In this document: positions 51,176 through 61,081 of the stretch, in pieces | Layout: the number at the start of each line of letters is the position of its first letter | Numbering within the stretch: position 1 is the first letter of the stretch | NCBI RefSeq assembly: GCF_963676685.1 | Contig: NC_092344.1 | Span: 46,708,830-46,772,829 of the forward strand | DNA length: 64,000 bases | Source: Mytilus edulis | Taxonomy: Eukaryota; Mollusca; Bivalvia; Mytilida; Mytilidae | Direction: 5' to 3' | Program-made: the position numbers and the translations under genes | The notes under the pieces: generated by a model | The model's input: the letters and a program-made list of their open reading frames with translations, nothing else | What the model was told of the DNA's origin: nothing | Databases searched by the model: none

Positions 51176-51944
51176 GTTATTACAAAGTTAATTATTTATA
51201 CCAATTACCATATTCGATAACGGAGGCCGTTTTATTTAAGAGCATTTGATATCACCCGTGTTTCTATATACTAATATTTAATTGATTTGTCTACGTATTC
51301 ATTTACTTGTGCCTACTTTTTCTTTCGTGTTATTAAATAGGGGTAGTGTGCACTGTTCTCAGATTTCTGGTGAAGCCCTCTAGCTTTCCACACAATGATA
51401 TTATCTTATAATTGATGTTTGAATCTTGTCATATCGTGAAGAATATGTGTTCAATAACAATAAACTCTCTCAATTACACTGCATTTAAAATATACAATAC
51501 ATTTAAATATGATTTCAATCATGATGACATTCTACAGATCTCTGAACTTCAAAAACTATGCACACAACTATGCACACGGAAAACAATATTTAAATAACTT
51601 TTTTTTGTGTGGTATACTTATAAATTTTATCAGTTATTTACATTTTTTTCATTTTTAGTAAACCTTACTCTCAAATTTCCAGGTACTAGTATCTAAAATG
51701 AAAGTACAATCTTTCAATGTGATACATCACACATAATGTAGGTAAAAACACTAGATATAGCAGTAGTTTAAGGAAATTACTGTTATATCCATACAGATTT
51801 GTTTTTATATTAATACTCTTTTTGTTGTTGTTTTACCTATCTGTTATTTGATTGACATACGTTCAAATATTTTATGCATATATGACACATTCTTAAATGG
51901 TCTACCATTTCAATAAAATAAATGAACTTAATTTATTTTGAAAT

Positions 51945-52010
51945 TGAGAATGGAAATGGGGAATGTGTCAAAGAGACAACAAATCGACCATAGAACAGAC
52001 AAAGTTATTT
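51945..52010. repeat. 'GGAAATGGGGAATGT' family, copy 2
   Basis: GGAAATGGGGAATGTGTCAA followed by 'agagacaacaaatcgacca' matches the copy at 40785. It is short and truncated. Confidence 0.65.
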
Positions 52011-52744
52011 AAAAGTCCTTATAAAGGGCTTAAAACGGAAAAATGTTACGGTGTATATATGTTACAGTGAATTTGTATAATCAGTGATTATGTAGAATCC
52101 ATGAAATTTTCAGGGATTATGTAAAATAACTGGCTAGTTTAGGGAATATATATAATCACTAAAATTTTCAGGGATTATGTATAATCACTAGATAAAACGT
52201 CAGGAATTCTACATAATAACTGAAATGAAACAGTTTTATTTATAAAGAAAATGAATTTAAAGTAAAATAAATTATTAATTTATTCTATAAAATCGCATAA
52301 AAACATCACTAAAAAGTAACATAAAAATGTGGCCGATGTCCCTGCTTGCACAATATATCAAAATGATAACCCATTTTTTTTAGATGTTAGGCACACTATA
52401 TTAAAACGTGAAATACAATATATTAAAATAATATGCTTCATATCAGTTTTACAACTTTTAATCTTCAGTGCTGTACAACTTTGTACCTTTTTCACGTTCG
52501 ATCTTTTATATCTAGGCGTTATGTATTCAGGTTTAGTTTTCTGTAATTAGTTAATACTTTAGTTTCTTTGTGTATATCTCTTTCATATTCATTTGATAAA
52601 ATTTACTGTTTGCAATAGCATGAATTGTTCTATATAATAAGAATGTTCTTATCCCGGGCATAAAAACAATGCCGTATTTTGCGAAACCTTTTCAACTTTT
52701 GATCTTCTGTGCTGTACAACTTTGTACTTTTTTCACTTTCGATC

Positions 52745-52815
52745 TTTTATATCTGGGCGTCACTGGTGAGTCTTGTGTGGGCAAGGCGCGTTTTTGGCGT
52801 ATTGAATTTTAAACC
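52745..52815 (-). repeat. Short dispersed repeat, inverted 'GCGTCACTGGTGAGTCT' copy
   Basis: GGCGTCACTGGTGAGTCTTG followed by 'aaggcgcgtttttggcgta' is a diverged reverse-orientation relative of the GCCAGACG...GTTTCGTC repeat. It is nested in the 2518-bp element. Confidence 0.6.
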
Positions 52816-52899
52816 TGATGCTTTTTGTTATCTATTAATCATGTTTTTCTGTGTCTAATATGTTCTCCTATTTATTTGTATTGTAGTCCTGTAATATTA

Positions 52900-53372
52900 T
52901 GTTGTCATTTCAATGTTATATTTAACTTTGCCATTAAAGTGCGAGGTTTGGCATGCCTTAAAACCAGGTTCAACCCACCACTTTTATTCCCCTTTAAAAG
53001 TGTCCTGTACCAAGTCAGGAAGATGGTCATTGTTATATATTGTTCGTTTCTCTTTGTGTTGCATTTTAACGTTGAGTCGTTTGTGTTTTCTCTTATTTTT
53101 GAGATATTGAGATAAGACGTGGCACGGTACTTGTCTATCCCAAATTCATGTATTTGGTTTTCATGTTACATTTGTTATTCTCGTGGTGTTTTGTCTGATG
53201 ATTGGTCTGTGTCTGTGTGTGTTGCGTTTCGATGTTGTGTCGTTGTTCTCCTCTTATATTTAATGCGTTTCGCTCGGTTTTGGTTTGTTACCCCGATTTT
53301 GTTTTTTGTCCATGGATTTATGAGTTTTGAACAGCGGTATACTACTGTTGCCTTTATTTACCACAATATCCA
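52900..53372 (+). repeat. Dispersed repeat with 'CCTGTACCAAGTCAGG' and 'GAACAGCGGTATACTACTGT'
   Basis: The order is 'accaggttcaacccacca', CCTGTACCAAGTCAGGAAGA, a T/G-rich middle, then GAACAGCGGTATACTACTGT and TGCCTTTATTT. The copy at 56865-57062 keeps the first and last landmarks with the middle shortened. Open frames of 96 and 123 codons across this region are by-products of the T/G-rich repeat, not genes. It is nested in the 2518-bp element. Confidence 0.75.
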
Positions 53373-53621
53373 CATTTTAAAAAACCTTTTCCTGCACATA
53401 TCAAATCAGATTTTAACGACACGCTTAAGAGAAGTAAATTGTTCAGTAAAAACACCCGAATGTCAGAAGGCCACCCCCCTAAAAAATTGAATAAAAACAA
53501 TAATTGGGAATTTGCAAACTTGAACTTCCTCGAGCAAGAAAGACACCATGTTTTGTGGCCAGGCAATATCCTTTTTCACACTTTTTTGGAACAATAGTCA
53601 TTATGTTTTTTTTTGTTTCCC

Positions 53622-53932
53622 TTTCCTTTTTTTACCCTGTGGAATTGCTATGAGAATATGACCTACCTAATTAGACTATTTACCGGATTTGTAATCACAT
53701 AAGCAACACGACGGGTGCCACATGTGGAGCAGGATCTGCTTACCCTTCCGGAGCACCTGAGATCACCCCTAGTTTTTGGTGGGGTTCGTGTTGTTTATTC
53801 TTTAGTTTTCTATGTTGTGTCATGTGTACTATTGTTTTTCTGTTTGTCTTTTTCATTTTTAGCCATGGCGTTGTCAGTTTGTTTTAGATTTAGGAGTTTG
53901 ACTGTCCCTTTGGTATCTTTCGTCCCTCTTTT
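53622..53932 (+). mobile_element. 5'-truncated retroelement tail (second copy of the 34947 tail)
   Basis: From 'gacctacctaattagac' to 'tcgtccctctttt' it matches 34972-35243 nearly throughout, with no reverse-transcriptase part before it. Both copies end at the same base, whereas their 5' ends differ, as expected from target-primed reverse transcription. It is nested in the 2518-bp element. Confidence 0.85.
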
Positions 53933-55177
53933 ACACCAAATGCAAGCTTCCTCTAAAATTGTGTTCTATTTGTCAATCCTAAGTTCTGCCTGTTTTTCTA
54001 TACATTTACATGCCTAAATTCTTACAGTTTGAATTTCTTGTTCATTTGAACAAAACAAAAAAAACAACCATATATTTCATAATCTTCTTCACTACTTTTT
54101 TTGCATGTACCACACATAACATGCTCTGTGGATTTACAAATAGAACATGAATATCCATTTGACGCTGGACTTTAATAAACAAACAATACATATAAAGTTA
54201 TCTATATCAAGGGAATGTTGATATTATTAATTTTGAAGTCTTCAACTTTATCTCGAAACCCTGTGCTGGTTATAACTTATATAGATCATCCTCTGTGTTT
54301 AAAAGCAAAATTATTTCATTTGGCAAGGAATATGAAAGAAAAAAATATAATTTGTCTATATTAATTTTGGTTATCAAACAAAGGATCATTTAATAATACA
54401 TTATCCCTGAAATCATATTAGGGAATTTGTAGAATGATTATTAAAATATTCAGTGATTATGTAAAATCACAGGTCATTTTCAGGGATTATATATAATCAC
54501 TAATGATTTTAGTGATTCTACATATTCCCTGAAAAACCAGGGATTCTACATAATCCCTAATTATACAAATTCACTGTAATATATATGCACAAATTTAAAA
54601 ATCAGTTATTCTTATGATGTACATGTATTAATTTGCTGTTAACACAAATCCCAAAGCCCAAGCTATTTGATGTGAAAGTGAAATATTTAAACATGTAAAA
54701 TAAGATTCTTTACATTAAATATATATCACGCAGAAAATAGATAATACACTCTTTTACTACAAAGTTATTATTGGAAATTGTAATACCGATAATGAACTTG
54801 CATTAAAAGCCGTACAAACGGTTTCAGTGATATAACAAATCAGGGGGTATAAATGTTGTGACAAAGCAAATCATTTATCTGCAAATGAAATTAAGATTTT
54901 AAGTGTATTTGGACCATAAATTTTCTGAAATAAAGTTGATTCAGGACTAGTCACATGCTTTTTTTTTGTAGCAAAACATAACACATTGATATTTTTCTTA
55001 TTTTCAATAAAAAGCTCCAGGCCCATAACGGGATGTTCAGCAACTTTAAACATATCTTTCCACCAATGTTGCCAAAAAATCCTGCTTTTATTTTGACTAT
55101 GAAAAATATTTAACAGTCTTGGTTGAATTTTGTTTATAAGATATCATGGAGTAACAATAGTAAAAAAAAATGATCAG

Positions 55178-55385
55178 GGGCCGTGTCATCGAATGTGTTT
55201 TAGGACTAAGTTATGTCCTAAGATCATCATAGGAGATTATTTTGCTCTTAGTCGTGTTATCGAAAAGATCTTATCTTAGGATATCTCCTAATTTTTGTCC
55301 CAACTTTAGGACTACTAATAGGTTGTCTTATAATAGTCTTAAGACCATTTTAACTTTTAGGATAAATTTTTAATGTCCTAGCATA
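55178..55385. repeat. Palindrome-rich repeat with TCCTAAG / CTTAGGA words
   Basis: It starts GGGGCCGTGTCATCGAA and carries many copies of TTAGGACTA, TCCTAAGAT and CTTAGGATAT in both orientations. A 'GTGTTATCGAAAAGATCTTA' half-repeat lies at 55252. It looks like a MITE or a degenerate tandem repeat; its exact ends cannot be fixed. Confidence 0.5.
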
Positions 55386-55992
55386 TAAACAAACATGACT
55401 GCCGTCATCATGCACTGACATAGTAAATATTTGAAATTCGGGGGAGGGGATTGGGGTGGGGTGGATAGGTGCAATAAATATATAAGAACAGTTTGTTTGT
55501 TTTCAAATTTAAAATAAAATTGATAAGTTGTTTTCGTCAAAACAATTGAGTCGGGTGAAACCATACCCCCCTTACGCACACACGTAATAAATAATTTATG
55601 TATCGAGTTATTATACCACGATTACACGAGATTCCCTTTTGAATTCAAAAATCTAAACAGCTTGACACTTTGAGTTCGTCTCATCTAATTATTCATATTA
55701 TTCTAAACGTATATTTTACAGTTGATGTATGTGTACGCAATTCAACGATATAAATTGTATTAATTTTAAATTGTATTTTCTTCTTTATTTCCTTCCTTTT
55801 ACTTGATTTAAAATACGTGTGAAACCTAATGTAGCAAACACAAATCCTACTAATTTTGTATATTATACATGTTATAGTTGATAATTGCATAATTTTTCTT
55901 CAACGAGAAAATTTAATTTGGGACTACAATAGGACATCTTTGCTAATATTATCTTTGGATACCTTCGATGTAGAGTCTGAGATATGTCTTAG

Positions 55993-56362
55993 TAGTTATC
56001 AAAGGTACCATGATTATAATTTAATACGCCAGACGCGTGTTTCGTGCACATCAGACTCATCACACTCAAATTCAAAAGATTTATAAAGCCAAACAAGTAC
56101 AAAATTGAAGAGCATTGAGGACTCAAAATTCCAAAAAGTTGTGCCAAATGCGGGTAGGGTAAATTTATGTCTAGGATAAGAAAATTCAATTTGGTAAACA
56201 GGAAATTTATAAAAATGACCATATAATTGATATTCATGTAGGTGCTGACTAGACTACTGGGCTGGTGATACCCTCGGGGACGAAACGTTCACCAGCAGTG
56301 GCATCGACCCTGTGGTGTAAATAGTTATCAAAGGTACCAGGATTATAATTTAATACGCCAGA
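55993..56362. repeat. Head-to-tail dispersed repeat, period 329 bp (1.1 units)
   Basis: 'tagttatcaaaggtacca' followed by 'gattataatttaatacgcc' occurs at 55993 and again at 56322. Between them are GCCAGACGCGTGTTTCGTGC, 'aaattccaaaaagttgtgcc' and GGGCTGGTGATACCCTCGGG. The last of these is the spacer sequence also found at 44185, so this and the 43893 block are one family. CTGGTGA and TCACCAG in that part can form a hairpin. Confidence 0.85.
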
Positions 56363-56599
56363 ATAGTCTTTTGTTTTGTTTTGTTTTTTCAGTTTGCAAG
56401 CAGACTTTATTTTATAAGCTAAGCAAGGTTGAGAAGAGTAAAAATCGATAGTTTGATATGAAGGACTCATGGAAGGCATCACGTTTCATGTAATCACCAG
56501 GATAACCTGATATGGCGCATCCCTAAATGCATTTGTATAACAGTTCCTCAAAATACAAAGAAACATGAAACTTGTATGCTCTTTAACTGTTTATGCTTT

Positions 56600-56683
56600 G
56601 AGCGTCACTGAAGAGTCGTTTGTAGATGAAACGTGTGTCTGGCGAAAATACAAAATTTCAATCCTGATATCTATGATGAGTTT
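56600..56683 (-). repeat. Short interspersed repeat, inverted copy of the 33451 repeat
   Basis: Read on the minus strand it starts 'aactcatcatagatatc' and contains GCCAGACACACGTTTCATCT and 'ttcagtgacgct', the same layout as at 33451-33536. Confidence 0.75.
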
Positions 56684-56864
56684 TATCTACAAGGTAACAA
56701 TTATATTTTTCGTCATATTCAGTAATATTAAATTCATATAATCAATTGTTATTAAGCACTGAAGGGGAAATATTGCATTCATTTCAAAGCGTTCACTAAA
56801 TATTAAGCATTGCATTTTATTAAGAATTTGATTGTAATACTATAATTTGCAAAAATGGCCTGGT

Positions 56865-57062
56865 TAAAATGTCCTGTACCAAGTCAGGAATATGACAGTT
56901 GTTAGCAAATAGTTCGTTTCCATGTATATTGCATTTGTGATTGTTTTGATTCCCTTCAGTGTTTCTGTTGTTTCGTTGCGTAATTTTCCTAGAAGATTTT
57001 TTTCTTTCAATCGTTTGATGACTTTTGAACAGCGGTTTACTACTCTTGCCTTTATTTATCAA
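56865..57062 (+). repeat. Dispersed repeat, shortened copy of the 52900 repeat
   Basis: 'aaaatgtcctgtaccaagtc' followed by AGGAATATGACAGTTGTTA and, near the right end, TTTTGAACAGCGGTTTACTA followed by TTGCCTTTATTT. Confidence 0.7.
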
Positions 57063-58640
57063 CATCAATTTATTTCAATTGTCTTGCAATGTTTTTTTTA
57101 TGTTTTTACACATCATTTTGTACCATGAACAAACTTTTTGAAACGTTGATGGATAGAATGAATTGTATTGAGAACTTGATGAAATATCTTGATATCAATA
57201 TTTAGGTAATTATAAGTAAAAGATTGATTAAACGTCAATAATTACAGGAAAATTAAAACAGAATGATAGTTGTATTTAGAAATCAGAACGTTTTGATAAA
57301 CGTCTTTTACTGCTTCAAACTATTTCCTATCTGCCTTTAATTCGATCCTATCACTTCTAATTTTATGTTAACCAACCAACCAGAAGCACTCAATGAAGAA
57401 AATTTGAAAAAACAAGCATGTTTAATATAAGAACCGAAAAGTTAAAAGCTGTATGACAAAAACGAACATAAAAGGGCGTTAAATGATATTCAACTAAATC
57501 TACTAAAAGTCAAATTGTACATTAGGGAGATAATTGTAACGTAACATTAAAAAGCATTTGAAAACCACAAAGATTGCTTATGAAAATACAGAATACTGGT
57601 ATCACAACTTTTATTAAAACAATCATGTCATTACAATACACAAAACATAACAATACAGATCTAAGAGAAAATGAATTAGCAAATTGTTACTGAGTGTTCA
57701 TTTACTGTTGTTAGTACAGATTGTTATAGAAATATTAAAAATATCAAACCATAAAATTTATCCACTGACATATTACAATATATAAAGCAAATATCTTAAA
57801 AAAGATATATTGGATCTAACAAAAAAAGGTAAAACTGTTATGCAAAAATTGAAAAACTTCTTAGTTTTTTAATTACATTCCAAAAAATCTACATACGTTC
57901 AAGTTAGAGTTTGTAAACTACTTTTTGTTTATCATTTTCTAATAAACAAATTAATATAAAAATAAGAGTAAGTGCACTTACTGGATGCTTATCATACATT
58001 ATTTCATGTATACTTAATTGATTGTCATGTAGCATAAGGTTATTGATGATGTAGTTAATGATAATTGAGATAAAGTAAAGGGTAAACATAATATAGTATC
58101 AAATAAAAAAATATAATATATGCTAACAGAGTTGGTTTGCCCTAAAACGCTAAATTATTAGTAAAGACAAAAAAATTATGTTATAACAGGAAAAATCTAT
58201 TTTTTTTCTTGATATGCAAAATGATCTTCTATCCTTTACATGTTTCTGTTCCCCAATATTTATAGAAATGTTTTCATTTTTCATTAGTTATAAGAAACGT
58301 TTTATCTTAATATAACTTGTCTCATGTGGACTTCCTAAAAAGAAAGTTACATTTTTTTCAATCTGTCTTTCTTTTTGAAAATATGAAGTTACTTTTTAAC
58401 ATTTAACATTTAACATTGTTTTCATCTAAAAACAAATTGCTATATAAACATATCAACTCTTTTACCATCATTTTAAACCATGAAACCATGAAAGGAGCAG
58501 GTTCGATAAGATCCTAAAATGGCCTTCTATTTTACCTCAAATTTCAAATTAGGATTTATTGACCAATATCACAAGGAATCATTGCTAATACATTGACTAG
58601 ATAGGAAATAAGCTTATTTGTTGAAAAATTACGTTCCTGT
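57063..58640. other. AT-rich non-coding stretch
   Basis: No recognised repeat or exon. On the minus strand AATAAA occurs at 57610-57615 in a context that could be the end of a 3' UTR, but no minus-strand gene nearer than the ABCA stop codon 3.5 kb away is visible. Confidence 0.4.
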
Positions 58641-58650
58641 GTTCTACTGA

Positions 58651-58658
58651 TGACGTCA
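58651..58658. promoter_or_regulatory. CRE-type palindrome TGACGTCA
   Basis: Perfect TGACGTCA, the full CREB/ATF site, lies in 'ctgatgacgtcacagac'. No gene start is visible nearby, so occupancy or function cannot be claimed. A second TGACGTCA lies at 48304-48311 inside the deleted LTR element. Confidence 0.3.
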
Positions 58659-58725
58659 CAGACAGTACTCATTTTGATTTCCCACGAAAAATCAATGAAA
58701 ATTGGTAAATTTTGCATTGATTATT

Positions 58726-58851
58726 GGACAGGAAACATAGAGAGCATACGTCGACAAAAAAGATTTTTGAACACAATGTTTGTAATGACATTTCACATGT
58801 TTAACTTGAATATTAAGTTTGTCGACGCCTGCGCTCTATGTTTCCTGGTCC
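58726..58851. other. Long imperfect hairpin (about 33-bp arms, about 59-nt loop)
   Basis: The left arm GGACAGGAAACATAGAGAGC...GTCGACAAA pairs with the right arm TTTGTCGAC...GCTCTATGTTTCCTGGTCC with only about four mismatches or bulges in 33 bp. There is no matching inverted repeat farther out and no target duplication. It could be a small foldback repeat or a hairpin RNA. Confidence 0.6.
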
Positions 58852-59621
58852 TAAATTTGGTTGAAATCTGGCCAATTTTGTCAAATTTCGTCAAAATCTT
58901 TTATTTTGACCTATTTTGGATGTAGAAATCAACGCTTTAAAATAAAACTTTGACGCAAATAGTTAAATTTTACTTTCTAACATGTCTTTAAGACAATTTC
59001 AAACATATTTTATCTTGTACAATTCAATTTTATAATCGGGGCCAAATATGGCCCTTACCGAACTTACTCCTTTCAGTCGTTTGTGTACTGTACTTCATTT
59101 ATATCAAAGATGTTGATTTATAATTTAAAGCTTGATTTGATGAAAAAGTACACCTCATCATCCTGGTGTGATGAATAAAATTTGTATAAAAAGTAAAAAG
59201 AGTACAAATAAAAGCAAATATGTAAATATTCCCATAACAAATAAAACTTAGATTGCAAAATCATGATATTATGCGTCCTGATATGAGATTCATGAATTAG
59301 AAAAAAATACAAGTGGCAATCATTCTAAATAAAATAGATACATTTGACTTGTACTTTTCTATTATATATATAAGTACAAATATAACCTTTGATGTACGAC
59401 AAAAGTGCTGTTAAACATTTGAGTGTACATAGGGTGTAGTTTATTTGTGTGACATGGAGTCAAATTCAAACGAATGCACATATACATGTATCCCTTTGAA
59501 ACTAGCCATGTAAATGTCACTTTGAACAAATTATTCTCTCAAGTTGTAACAGTAAAATCTTTAGGTTAAATCGGAACGTCTTCGTCAAATGTGTTTTCCA
59601 ATTTTTGTAAAAACCATATAA

Positions 59622-59790
59622 AAAAGAAGATGTGTTATGATTGCCAATGAGACAACTCTCTACAAGAGACCAAAAGGACAAAAAAAACTATTAATCACCG
59701 TACGGCCTTCAAAAATGAGCAAAACCCATACCGCATAGTCAGCTTTAAAGGGCCCCAAAATGACAAAGTAAAGCAATAAAAACATGCACA
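59622..59790 (-). repeat. Retroelement end, 'CACCGTACGGCCTTCAA' family, copy 2
   Basis: It has the same left end (A-run, GAAGAT, 'gccaatgagacaac') as the copy at 39762 but stops near 59790. It includes CACCGTACGGCCTTCAAAAA and 'cccataccgcatagtcagct'. Confidence 0.8.
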
Positions 59791-59917
59791 TATGATTACT
59801 ATATATAAAATTTTGATAATCAGCAATTTTAAATCTTCCTAACAATAATCTGCTAGTACGAGTGCGTTTTCTTGGAATTTTTGAAATTAAGCTATCATTT
59901 CATTGATTATGAAATCA

Positions 59918-60215
59918 TCTAATGTGACCTATCACCGATTTTTACTTGAGCAATACATGATGCAAAATCTGCTTTCCTTTTTGGAGCAAGTGAAGTTATC
60001 ACCCTCATTTAGGTGACTCATTTATGCTGCTTATTCTATGGTTTTCGGTTACATATTTATTTATAGTGGATTGGGAAACAAGTTTTGCAACTTATATTAA
60101 TCCCTTTCCACTTAAAACTAAGTGTATGTTGGATGCTATTTGTCTTTTCATCGTATTATTGTTGGGGTCATGATATTGTCTGTTTTTCTTCGATTGGCAT
60201 CTCATGTCATATTTT
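59918..60215 (+). repeat. Decayed copy of the retroelement tail seen at 34947 and 53622
   Basis: Landmarks in the right order are 'aatgtgacctatcaccg', 'aaaatctgctttcctttt', GGAGCAAGTGAAGTTATCAC and 'tgctgcttattctatggtt'. Many substitutions separate it from the two better copies, so it is an older insertion. Confidence 0.5.
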
Positions 60216-60506
60216 TCTTGTAAATACAATTTACAGTTAATTACAACATGTAACAGTTATAACATGAAAAAATAAATAATGACATGTCATTTCATATAAA
60301 TGGGAAAATATACATTATCACAGTCTACTTGAGGCGAATTCATGTTAATCGTCGGACACTATTGATCTAGAAAATAACCTTTTGAGCGTATCTGATTCCT
60401 TACAAACTGTTAACGTTTTTCATTGTTGGTTTTTTACATATTTTAATAAAAAAAAAAAAAATGAAATCAATAAAGTTAAATAGTAACGTTTTGCTTTCAT
60501 TTCAGC

Positions 60507-60584
60507 AAATATGAAGAAAACACAGTGCAGCACACCATCTCAAGTTGGTTAAGAAGAATAATTGAGGGGGTTGGCATCACATAG
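60507..60584 (+). CDS. Possible orphan last exon, recombinase-like peptide
   Basis: After a good acceptor (TTTGCTTTCATTTCAG ending at 60505) one frame reads KYEENTVQHTISSWLRRI and five more residues to a stop at 60582-60584. 'HTISSWLR-II---GI' resembles the segment just before the catalytic domain of tyrosine recombinases carried by eukaryotic transposons. No upstream exon that joins it was found. It may be a relic or chance. Confidence 0.25.
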   Translation, partial: KYEENTVQHTISSWLRRIIEGVGIT

Positions 60585-61081
60585 GAAACACAATATAGAT
60601 TCATGGAATAGCACTAATCAAATATATATACTCTACAAATTTACTTTGGAACTCAGTTACGTTTATGTCAATTCAACAGGGTATCTACATGAGAAGTATG
60701 TTAAGTTATGACAAATCCGAAATTTGAACAGTAAATTTTTTACTTAACACGTCAAACCAAGTACAATGTAATCTCTTTACATTCTGAAAGGAAGTCAATG
60801 AAAAATCACACCCCTGACCTAATGAAAAGGGGTTGTATTGTAAATTATTTAAATTGACTTCCAATTAATTTAAATGAACTTTTGATATGGGTATATGCCT
60901 GGTCTAGATATAGTTTTGATAGCATAAATAACACGTTCAAAACAAAGTATTAAAAAATTAAAACATGTAAACTATTCAAAATGTTCAATGTCTTCAAATA
61001 TAGGCGTTCATAAAATAAATACGATCCGAAATCTAAATATGTAAGAAAGCTGTTGATTTTAAACATACTGAAAAACAATTT
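60585..61081. other. Region just 3' of the ABCA stop codon (probable 3' UTR, unresolved)
   Basis: It lies directly downstream of the ABCA coding end on the minus strand. I see no minus-strand AATAAA within it, so the end of the transcript cannot be placed. No repeat of the families above was recognised. Confidence 0.4.

Larger units (their letters stand above)
52062..54579. mobile_element. 2518-bp inverted-repeat element with 8-bp target duplication
   Basis: The left end reads TTACAGTGAATTTGTATAAT (52062-52081) and the right end is its exact reverse complement (54560-54579). An 8-bp duplication TATATATG flanks it at 52054-52061 and 54580-54587. The inverted ends reach about 150-180 bp inward and are themselves repetitive, made of alternating GGGATTATGTA, ATATAATCACTAA and TAGAATCCCTG words. 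An 8-bp duplication with a CAGTG-like end suggests a hAT-type transposase acting in trans. There is no transposase frame. The middle contains several other repeats, listed separately, that landed or were captured inside. Confidence 0.88.

Noticed and set aside
53119..53490. 123-codon open frame on the plus strand
   Set aside because: It crosses a T/G-rich dispersed repeat that has a partner at 56865; the predicted peptide is low-complexity V/C/F-rich.
57610..57615. AATAAA on the minus strand as the ABCA polyadenylation signal
   Set aside because: It lies 3.5 kb beyond the stop codon with unrelated repeats in between; the hexamer is common in this base composition.
58650..58925. 91-codon open frame
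   Set aside because: It overlaps both arms of the hairpin at 58726-58851, has no splice support or domain, and begins at the CRE palindrome.
30266..61081. tRNA or other structured RNA genes
   Set aside because: No stretch with the A and B box words and a foldable cloverleaf was recognised by eye; a dedicated scan was not possible.
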